A stretch of DNA of 5,210 nt from a bacterium (GTDB lineage Bacteria > Omnitrophota > Gorgyraeia > Gygaellales > UBA12090). The stretch lies in assembly GCA_004299495.1 (NCBI GenBank), contig SCPY01000099.1:1-5210 (forward strand), given 5' to 3'. This document shows, one piece after another, positions 1 through 5,210 of the stretch. A program made the position numbers and the translations under genes. A model generated the notes under the pieces. The model worked only from the letters and a program-made list of their open reading frames with translations, searched no databases and was not told the origin of the DNA. The stretch's first letter is position 1. Each line of letters opens with the position of its first letter.

Positions 1-419
1 TGGGTTTAAATCTGGGGCATATTGATTTCTTTGGCGCGGTTATTAAAGTATTAGGAAAAGGAAAAAAAGAGCGCATGGTCCCCATCGGCGACAAGGCGCT
101 TAAGGCAATACGCGATTATCTTGAGCATAGAAAACAGCAGTCTGACGCGGTATTTTTAAATAAGAATGGCCTAAGATTAACCGACCGGGGAGTGCGTTTG
201 GTGCTCGATAAATATATACGCAGGACGGCGTTGAGGGAGAATATCTCGGCGCATTCCCTGAGGCATTCCTTCGCCACGCATCTCTTAAACAGGGGCGCGG
301 ATTTGCGCAGCGTCCAGGAGCTTTTAGGCCATGCCAATCTTTCTACAACCCAGATTTATACTCACCTTACTACCGATAAGTTAAAGAGCGTTTACGATAA
401 AGCCCATCCTCGGGCATAG
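1..419 (+). CDS. Tyrosine recombinase, XerC/XerD type (C-terminal part)
   Basis: This is the catalytic domain of a site-specific tyrosine recombinase; Xer proteins resolve chromosome dimers at dif sites during cell division. The gene is cut by the left edge: the frame is open from base 3, so the ATG at 75 is internal and not the start. Visible catalytic elements are the beta-hairpin lysine in GKGKKER (codon 57-59), the H-S-L-R box with His at 252-254 and Arg at 261-263, the LGHAN histidine at 330-332, and the nucleophilic tyrosine of IYTHL at 357-359. The first catalytic arginine (GLR-SEL region) lies upstream of the window. The protein ends in HPRA, as E. coli XerD does, and the spacing of the boxes matches XerC/XerD rather than a phage or integron integrase. 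XerC and XerD cannot be told apart from this half. It ends 26 bases before waaA, so it may be co-transcribed, though the function is unrelated. Confidence 0.93.
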   Translation, partial: GLNLGHIDFFGAVIKVLGKGKKERMVPIGDKALKAIRDYLEHRKQQSDAVFLNKNGLRLTDRGVRLVLDKYIRRTALRENISAHSLRHSFATHLLNRGADLRSVQELLGHANLSTTQIYTHLTTDKLKSVYDKAHPRA

Positions 420-445
420 CCTGACGATAGTTATAAAATAATAGT

Positions 446-1735
446 ATGTTTATACTCTACGACTTAATATTTATCCTCTTTGCCTTGTGTTATCTGCCGG
501 CTTACCTTTTTAAAGGCAAATTTCACCGGGGATTTCTCATGCGTTTAGGGATTTTTCCGGCAGAAATAATGAGGAGTTTGGAAGGCAAACAACCTGTCTG
601 GCTGCATGCGGTAAGCGTGGGAGAGGTGAGGGCCTCAAGTAAATTGCTCGATGAACTGCATAAAGAGTATCCCGGTAAGCCCATAGTCATCTCTACGGTT
701 ACCCCCACAGGCAATAAAATTGCCCAATCAATAGCCCAAAAAGGAGATATTGTATTATACCTGCCGTTAGACATCAGTTTTATAGTAAGACGCGCGGTTA
801 GGCTGATTAACCCCTGCCTCTTTATTATCGCGGAGACAGAAATCTGGCCTAATCTTATTTCTTGCCTGCATAAGAAAAAGGTTCCCGTCGTAACAGTGAA
901 TGCCAGAATTTCCGACCATTCTTACCGCGGGTATAGATTAATACGACTTCTCATTTCTCCGATTTTAAACAAGATAAACCTGTTTTGCGTTCAGGCAAAG
1001 ACTGACGCGCAAAGGCTACGCGCCCTGGGAGCAAAAGCGGAAAAGGTGAAAATAACGGGGAATATGAAATTTGATAACGCGGATTACGCGGATTTAAAAA
1101 TAGATTACAAGGATTATCGTCAAAGGTTGGGTTTAAGTGAAAGCGATAGGCTCTTTGCGGCGGGAAGCACTCATCCCGGAGAGGATGAGATTGTCTTAAG
1201 AGCGTATAAGGAGGCATTGGCGGAATTCCCTGATTTAAGGCTTTTGATTGCCCCTCGCCATCCGGAGAGGGCAAAGGATATAGAAACGCTTATCCTCAGG
1301 TTCGGGTTTAATCCGGTTTTGGTGAGCGGGTTAAGCGGTTCGCAAGCGGGTGCTTTGAATTCACGCGCTGTTTTTGTCTTGGATATTATCGGCCAGCTTA
1401 TACCCTTTTACGCTGCCGCGGATATTGTCTTTGTGGGAGGCAGCCTGGTAAAAAAAGGCGGGCAGAATTTGTTAGAGCCGGCTGCCTTTGCCAAACCGAT
1501 TATCTTCGGCCCTTATATATTTAACTTTAAAGATATCGCGCAAATGCTCTTAGAGAATAACGCGGGTATCTTAGCGGCAGGCGCTAAAGAGCTGGCGGGC
1601 TCCTTAAAGGATTTGTGCGGGAATCATCCCAGGGCGGCAGAGCTTGGAATGAACGCCAAGAAGCTTATCCCGCAAAATCAGGGAGCGGCTAAAAGAAACA
1701 TAGGGTTGATACGCGGCATAATGGCGCGCTTTTAG
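446..1735 (+). CDS. waaA: Kdo transferase WaaA (KdtA), glycosyltransferase family 30
   Basis: This enzyme transfers Kdo from CMP-Kdo to the lipid A precursor on the inner face of the cytoplasmic membrane, starting the LPS inner core. Its 429 residues match the usual family length. A hydrophobic N-terminal anchor (about residues 3-22) precedes the N-terminal Rossmann half, which holds HAVSVGE with Glu60, the expected catalytic base, and then TPTG (86-89). ETEIWPN (130-136) and NAR (152-154) follow. The C-terminal half shows PRHPER (270-275), the CMP-Kdo-binding segment GGSLVKKGGQN (331-341) and the following LEPAA, and FNFKD (359-363). Similarity to E. coli WaaA is clear throughout. The ATG at 446 places the anchor correctly, but no Shine-Dalgarno sequence precedes it; the upstream bases are AT-rich. 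Whether it adds one, two or more Kdo residues cannot be read from the sequence. It heads the lipid A gene run. Confidence 0.96.
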   Translation: MFILYDLIFILFALCYLPAYLFKGKFHRGFLMRLGIFPAEIMRSLEGKQPVWLHAVSVGEVRASSKLLDELHKEYPGKPIVISTVTPTGNKIAQSIAQKGDIVLYLPLDISFIVRRAVRLINPCLFIIAETEIWPNLISCLHKKKVPVVTVNARISDHSYRGYRLIRLLISPILNKINLFCVQAKTDAQRLRALGAKAEKVKITGNMKFDNADYADLKIDYKDYRQRLGLSESDRLFAAGSTHPGEDEIVLRAYKEALAEFPDLRLLIAPRHPERAKDIETLILRFGFNPVLVSGLSGSQAGALNSRAVFVLDIIGQLIPFYAAADIVFVGGSLVKKGGQNLLEPAAFAKPIIFGPYIFNFKDIAQMLLENNAGILAAGAKELAGSLKDLCGNHPRAAELGMNAKKLIPQNQGAAKRNIGLIRGIMARF

Positions 1736-1750
1736 AACGCGCTCCAAAAC

Positions 1751-1756
1751 AGGGGG
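1751..1756 (+). promoter_or_regulatory. Probable ribosome binding site of the membrane protein gene
   Basis: AGGGGG lies 10 bases before the ATG at 1767 and differs from AGGAGG at one base. It supports that start. It is the best Shine-Dalgarno-like sequence seen before any start in this window; the other genes have weak or no candidates. Confidence 0.45.
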
Positions 1757-1766
1757 TATCGCGGCT

Positions 1767-2537
1767 ATGAAAAACGCTCATACGCTTACAAGAAAAGTAT
1801 TCTTTCTGGCAGTTATAATTTTTTTATCCTTGAGCCGGCTTGCCATTTGCCAGGAAAAGAAGGCGAGCCATCCCGCAGGCTGGTTTTCCAAAAAGGAATT
1901 CAGCGCTTGTGTAAATTTCTTGAAGAACCCCGACCTCTATAATAGAGCCATAAGCTATATCCAGAGGGAAAGAAGGGAAAGGGCCGGAGTTCAGCCTGAG
2001 CAGGGGAAAGCCATTGTTTTGATTTTTACTGATTTATTTTTATCGCTATCGGCCTTATGCCTGACGCTGCGGTTAATCGCCGGAGTGAAAACCTTTTTAT
2101 ATAAGAAATATCTGTGGTTCTTATTTATTCTTAATTTTGGCTGGTTTATCCTTTTGACGGTTTTTAAAGGAGTGTGGGAGGCCCTCTATTTTATGGTTAT
2201 CAGGCTTGAGCCGGGCTTATTTGGCGTTATCCAGGATAATTTCACGCTTATGGTAATAGCGTTTTCATTCTTCGCGTATCAATGGCTCCTGGCCAGGACA
2301 TTCTCCTTGCGTTTTTTCGGGGCATTGCGGGTTCTTTTTGTTTCGCATCTCTTTTATCTCATCGCTGCCTTTATACTTTTTATCTCTTTAAGCTTTACAG
2401 GAACCGATTGGCCTCAAGCGCTTAAAGAAAATATTGGCCCGTCGGCTATGGCGAAGGGATGTATTTCGGATATAGGCAAAATCTCAGCCCGAGGAAATGT
2501 GCTGTCTCTCTTCAGGCTAAGGGCCTTTCATTTATAA
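1767..2537 (+). CDS. Uncharacterised membrane protein with signal peptide, between waaA and lpxK
   Basis: I do not recognise this 256-residue protein. It opens with a basic stretch and a hydrophobic core (about residues 11-27) ending A-I-C-Q, which looks like a signal peptide. The -1 position before Cys28 is Ile, so the match to a lipoprotein box is poor. A polar, charged region follows (about 29-80, with RERRERAG), probably outside the cytoplasm if the signal is cleaved. Then come about four hydrophobic segments: 83-106, 114-136, 159-177 and 188-211. The tail (about 212-256) is polar and ends LFRLRAFHL. The ATG at 1767 is supported by an upstream AGGGGG. The stop TAA is followed after 2 bases by the lpxK start, so the two are probably translationally coupled. 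Its position implies a role linked to the outer membrane or lipid A, but no catalytic motif is visible. It could be a small transport, scaffold or lipid-modifying protein; this is inference only. Confidence 0.8.
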   Translation: MKNAHTLTRKVFFLAVIIFLSLSRLAICQEKKASHPAGWFSKKEFSACVNFLKNPDLYNRAISYIQRERRERAGVQPEQGKAIVLIFTDLFLSLSALCLTLRLIAGVKTFLYKKYLWFLFILNFGWFILLTVFKGVWEALYFMVIRLEPGLFGVIQDNFTLMVIAFSFFAYQWLLARTFSLRFFGALRVLFVSHLFYLIAAFILFISLSFTGTDWPQALKENIGPSAMAKGCISDIGKISARGNVLSLFRLRAFHL

Positions 2538-2539
2538 CG

Positions 2540-3616
2540 ATGGGTTTGCGCGGATATTTTTACAACCTGGCTACCGATAAAGAAAAAGGCCGTGTAGCAG
2601 GCATATTCAATATCTTTCTGCTCATTCTGTCTTTTGTTTACTCCCAAGGTTTGAGGTTTTTGATTTTTTTCTATTCTTTGAGAGCTTGTCGTTTAAGCTG
2701 TAAGGTTGTGAGTGTGGGTAATATTACTTTAGGCGGAACGGGAAAAACTCCCTTAGTTGAGCTAATCGCGCGGTATTTAAAACAGCAGGGGCACAAGGCC
2801 GCGATACTTACCAGAGGTTATAAAATAAGGGCCGGAGACAGGAGACATGAGACCGGAGACCGCGAACCAATTGGCGACGAGCCGCGTATGCTCTCTAAGA
2901 ATCTGGGAGATATCCCGGTTATCGTGGACGCGGATAGAATCCGAGGGGCGGATAAGGCGATACGCGAATACGGAGCAGATGCGGTAATACTGGATGACGG
3001 CTTTCAACAATGGAAGATAAAGAAGGACCTGGAGATTGTGGTGATTTCCGCGGTTAATCCCTTTGGCAACCGGCATATGCTTCCGCGGGGAATTTTGCGC
3101 GAGCCGCTTTCTTCGCTTAAGCGGGCGGATTGTTTTGTGCTTACCAAAACCGATTTCAGCCCAAAAGTGCAGGCGCTCAAAGCTTCCTTAGGCTTAATTA
3201 ATCCGCGGGCGCAGATTGTTGAGTCTATCCATAGCCCGGTGGGGCTTTATCCGTTCAACCAGCCTGACGCGTTATTGGGCGCGGATACCTTGAAAGGAAA
3301 AACCATAGCCTTGATGTGCGGTATCGCCGATCCGGATTCCTTTGAGGGCACGCTTAAGCGCTTATCGGTTAATATCGGTTTGTCGTTTAGATTCCCAGAC
3401 CATTATCCGTATCAGGAGAGGGACATTGAAGAGATATGCGGGAAATCCCGGGACAGAAATATAGAAATTGTGGTAACTACGGAAAAAGACGCAAGCCGTA
3501 TTCCGCGCTTAGCCTTACCTGAAGGCCCGCGTATTTTTGTGTTGAAGATACAGTTACGGATAACGAGCAATGAAAAAGAGTTTATTAACAGAATATTGCG
3601 TATATACCCTGGCTAG
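2540..3616 (+). CDS. lpxK: Tetraacyldisaccharide 4'-kinase LpxK
   Basis: LpxK uses ATP to phosphorylate the 4' position of tetraacyldisaccharide-1-phosphate, giving lipid IVA at the cytoplasmic membrane. The 358-residue protein has a hydrophobic N-terminal helix (about 21-45), then VSVGN (57-61) and the P-loop GGTGKTP (65-71), TRGY (91-94), GDEP (112-115), the Walker-B-like LDDGFQ (151-156), LPRG-LREP (181-189), and FPDHYPY (285-291) with the expected functional histidine at 288. TTEKDA (313-318) lies near the end. I chose the ATG at 2540 because MGLRGYFYNLATDKEKG fits the usual LpxK start. An upstream ATG at 2459 would add 27 residues read out of frame through the end of the preceding gene, which looks like normal coding sequence. 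The TAA-CG-ATG junction implies coupling to that gene. The loop between TRGY and GDEP is encoded partly by a heptanucleotide repeat. The 3' end overlaps the next gene by 47 bases. Confidence 0.95.
   Translation: MGLRGYFYNLATDKEKGRVAGIFNIFLLILSFVYSQGLRFLIFFYSLRACRLSCKVVSVGNITLGGTGKTPLVELIARYLKQQGHKAAILTRGYKIRAGDRRHETGDREPIGDEPRMLSKNLGDIPVIVDADRIRGADKAIREYGADAVILDDGFQQWKIKKDLEIVVISAVNPFGNRHMLPRGILREPLSSLKRADCFVLTKTDFSPKVQALKASLGLINPRAQIVESIHSPVGLYPFNQPDALLGADTLKGKTIALMCGIADPDSFEGTLKRLSVNIGLSFRFPDHYPYQERDIEEICGKSRDRNIEIVVTTEKDASRIPRLALPEGPRIFVLKIQLRITSNEKEFINRILRIYPG
2834..2861 (+). repeat. Four-copy heptanucleotide tandem repeat inside lpxK
   Basis: Four adjacent 7-base units, GGAGACA, GGAGACA, TGAGACC and GGAGACC, lie in the stretch coding for residues 99-108. 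Because 7 is not a multiple of 3, the encoded peptide repeats every 21 bases (GDRRHET, then GDR). It falls in the variable loop between TRGY and GDEP, so the insertion is probably tolerated by the kinase fold. The pattern is read directly from the sequence; its origin is unknown. Confidence 0.85.
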
Positions 3617-5210
3617 GTTTCTTGGGTTTATAGTAATCTCCTTGCCCCCCAGGGCGAATTACGCCCTGGGTAAGATTGCCGGCATCCTGGGCTATTCCTT
3701 GCTCCATAAGAAAAGGAGGATCGCGCTAAAAAATTTAAAGACGGCTTTTTCCCGCCAATTGAGTTATGGCGAGTTGGAGCGGGTCGCGAAAAAATCATTT
3801 ATCAGCCTGGCCTTAAATATAATTGAGGCGCTCTATATTCCGCGCATAGACAGCCGGTACATCAACCGCTATGTGCGGATTGAAAACCAGAAATATTTAG
3901 ATGACGCCCTGAAAACTGGCAAAGGGGTAATCCTCCTGTCGTACCATTTAGGAAATTGGGAGTTGGCAAATATCGTCTGCGGCCTTCAGGGATATACCTA
4001 CAAGGTAATTGTTAACGAGCAAAGATATCCTCTGCTCAATGAGCTGCTCAACAGGGCAAGAGAGTCAAAGGGCTGCAAAACTATTCCCCGCGGGGTCGCG
4101 CTTCGCCAGATAGTAAGGGCGCTTAAGGATAATGAAGTGGTGGCGATGGTGGGTGATCAGGGAGGAAAAGAGGGGCGTTTAAGCAACTTTTTCGGAACGC
4201 CTGCCTCTACCCCAAGCGGTTTTGTGCGGTTTGCTTTGTCCACAGGGGCAGCGGTTATACCGGCTATCATCGTAAGAGAACGCAGGTTTTCCCACCGGAT
4301 TATTTTAGAGTCGCCTCTAAAGATAGGCGAGGCGGATGAATCAAGAGAGAATGTAGAGGAATACCTCGCTTTATCAAACCGTATTTTAGAATATTACGTA
4401 TCCCGCTACCCGCAGGAGTATTTCTGGTTTTATAAAGTATGGAAATATTCCTCACTTAGGCAGGCGGCAGTCTTAAGCGACGGCAAGGCCGGACATTTAA
4501 GGCAGTCGATTTCGGCGGTAGGGGCAGTAAGCGGCGGAACGGAAAGGTCAGTAGTCAGCAGCACCGTAGAGATAAAGTTTAAAAATAAGTTTACCAGGGT
4601 GATGGCGCAGGTTTTCTTAGCCTGTGGAGCCGATATTTTGGAATTCTGCCTTAAGGGGGAATCTTATCTGGCATTAAGAAATGCCCGTCCGGATTTAGTG
4701 GTTTCCTGCGGTTCATCATTAGCGGGGATAAACCTGTTTTTGGCAAAGGAGAACCTGGCAAGATCGGTATGCATAATGAAACCGAGCCTGTTCGGGCTCA
4801 AGAAATTTGATTTAGTGATTGTGCCGGAGCATGACCGGCCTGCGATAAGAAAAAATATAGCGGTAACTCTCGGCGCGCTCAATCTGATTGACGAAGAATA
4901 CTTAAAAGAGCAGTCGGTTCGGCTTAAAGCCATCATCGGGGATATCGGCTCTAAAATATCTATTGGTTTGTTGTTGGGGGGGGATACCAAAAGATACCGC
5001 CTCTCTCTTATAGGCACGCGGGAGGTTGTCAAAGAACTGAAGAAGACCTGCCTGGATACGGATGCCTGCTTGTTAGTTACTACCTCGCGCAGGACTCCGA
5101 AAGAAATAGAAGATTTAATTAAGGCTGAGCTAAAAGGTTTTGAACGGTGTAAGCTTTTAGTCATTGCCAACGAACGTAATATTCCAGAAGCGGTAGGGGG
5201 TATCCTTGGC
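3570..5210 (+). CDS. LpxL/HtrB-type acyltransferase fused to an ELM1 (DUF1022) domain, 3' end outside window
   Basis: The frame is open for 547 codons from the ATG at 3570 to the window edge, with no stop. Residues 1-293 are a lysophospholipid/lipid A late acyltransferase, the family that moves acyl chains from acyl-ACP onto lipid A. Visible are a hydrophobic N-terminal region (about 13-45), NLKTAF (55-60), the catalytic HX4E box HLGNWE (His126, Glu131), GDQGG (195-199) and the closing segment PQEYFWFYKVWKY (281-293). From about residue 299 an ELM1 domain begins: SDGKAGHLRQS (303-313), PDLVVSCGSS (374-383), FDLVIVPEHDRP (413-424), GALN (435-438), LLLGGDTKRYRLS (467-479) and TTSRRTP (504-510). 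ELM1 is named after a plant mitochondrial fission factor. Bacterial members look GT-B-like and have no settled role. No in-frame ATG, GTG or TTG occurs between residues 224 and 343, so the second domain cannot start separately. The start fits the acyltransferase N-terminus and overlaps lpxK by 47 bases. The last part of ELM1, perhaps 70-100 residues, is missing. Confidence 0.9.
   Translation, partial: MKKSLLTEYCVYTLARFLGFIVISLPPRANYALGKIAGILGYSLLHKKRRIALKNLKTAFSRQLSYGELERVAKKSFISLALNIIEALYIPRIDSRYINRYVRIENQKYLDDALKTGKGVILLSYHLGNWELANIVCGLQGYTYKVIVNEQRYPLLNELLNRARESKGCKTIPRGVALRQIVRALKDNEVVAMVGDQGGKEGRLSNFFGTPASTPSGFVRFALSTGAAVIPAIIVRERRFSHRIILESPLKIGEADESRENVEEYLALSNRILEYYVSRYPQEYFWFYKVWKYSSLRQAAVLSDGKAGHLRQSISAVGAVSGGTERSVVSSTVEIKFKNKFTRVMAQVFLACGADILEFCLKGESYLALRNARPDLVVSCGSSLAGINLFLAKENLARSVCIMKPSLFGLKKFDLVIVPEHDRPAIRKNIAVTLGALNLIDEEYLKEQSVRLKAIIGDIGSKISIGLLLGGDTKRYRLSLIGTREVVKELKKTCLDTDACLLVTTSRRTPKEIEDLIKAELKGFERCKLLVIANERNIPEAVGGILG
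3648..3670 (+). other. Perfect 9-bp hairpin within the acyltransferase 5' coding region
   Basis: CCCAGGGCG (3648-3656) pairs perfectly with CGCCCTGGG (3662-3670) around the 5-base loop AATTA. Eight of the nine pairs are G-C, so the RNA hairpin would be very stable. It begins 31 bases after the lpxK stop, at codons 27-34 of the acyltransferase gene. No T-run follows on either strand, so it is not a rho-independent terminator. It might slow ribosomes, protect mRNA ends, or be a chance result of the Pro-Arg-Ala-Asn-Tyr-Ala-Leu-Gly coding. Confidence 0.6.

Noticed and set aside
1..419. Recombinase as part of an integron or mobile element
   Set aside because: The C-terminal boxes and the HPRA end match housekeeping XerC/XerD, and no attachment sites, cassettes or other mobility genes are visible.
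951..1274. 107-codon open frame on the - strand
   Set aside because: It is antisense to conserved waaA sequence, including PRHPER, and its proline-rich translation looks non-coding.
1723..1743. Possible terminator hairpin at the end of waaA
   Set aside because: Only about six base pairs form around a 9-base loop, and no T-run follows; the next gene begins 24 bases later.
2459..2539. Upstream ATG that would extend LpxK by 27 residues
   Set aside because: The extension overlaps the end of the membrane protein gene, does not resemble an LpxK N-terminus, and its purine-rich stretch directly touches the ATG, leaving no normal spacing.
3114..3360. Two copies of the palindrome CGCTTAAGCG (3114-3123 and 3351-3360)
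   Set aside because: Both encode Leu-Lys-Arg in the same frame with the Leu and Lys codons favoured here (CTT, AAG), so codon preference explains them; no further spacing pattern is seen.
4086..4095. Perfect 10-base palindrome CCCCGCGGGG
   Set aside because: It has no loop and sits in ordinary coding sequence (Pro-Arg-Gly); a chance GC-rich palindrome is the simpler explanation.
4664..5170. 168-codon open frame on the - strand
   Set aside because: It lies opposite the well-supported ELM1 coding region, and its translation is serine-rich with no recognisable domain; it is a shadow of the + strand gene.

Overview
The window reads as a conserved chromosomal segment of a Gram-negative bacterium, with every supported gene on the + strand. 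It carries genes for making lipid A and Kdo, so the host must build a lipopolysaccharide outer membrane. Base composition is moderate and even, by eye. No tRNA, rRNA, CRISPR, insertion sequence or integron structure is visible. The gene order, and an ELM1 domain joined to an acyltransferase, suggest an uncultivated lineage such as Omnitrophota or a relative. That placement is an impression, not a demonstration.

Layout: (1) bases 1-419 hold the C-terminal half of a XerC/XerD-type tyrosine recombinase, cut by the window edge. (2) 446-1735 is waaA (kdtA), the Kdo transferase. (3) 1767-2537 is an unrecognised membrane protein with a signal peptide and about four membrane segments. (4) 2540-3616 is lpxK, the lipid A 4'-kinase, starting 2 bases after the previous stop. 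(5) 3570-5210 is one uninterrupted reading frame that leaves the window still open. Its first ~293 residues are an LpxL/HtrB-type acyltransferase, followed almost without linker by an ELM1 (DUF1022) domain.

Genes 2-5 look like one transcription unit: gaps are 31 and 2 bases, and the last pair overlap by 47 bases. In the standard lipid A pathway LpxK phosphorylates the disaccharide, WaaA adds Kdo, and a late acyltransferase adds secondary acyl chains. The window therefore covers three consecutive steps plus two proteins of unknown role: the membrane protein and the ELM1 domain. The ELM1 domain is the most interesting item, because its bacterial function is not settled and here it is covalently joined to a lipid A-type acyltransferase.

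No convincing promoter or rho-independent terminator was found. Notable small-scale structures are a four-copy heptanucleotide tandem repeat inside lpxK, a perfect 9-bp hairpin inside the start of the acyltransferase gene, and a run of eight G in the ELM1 coding region. There is no gene-free stretch longer than about 30 bases.
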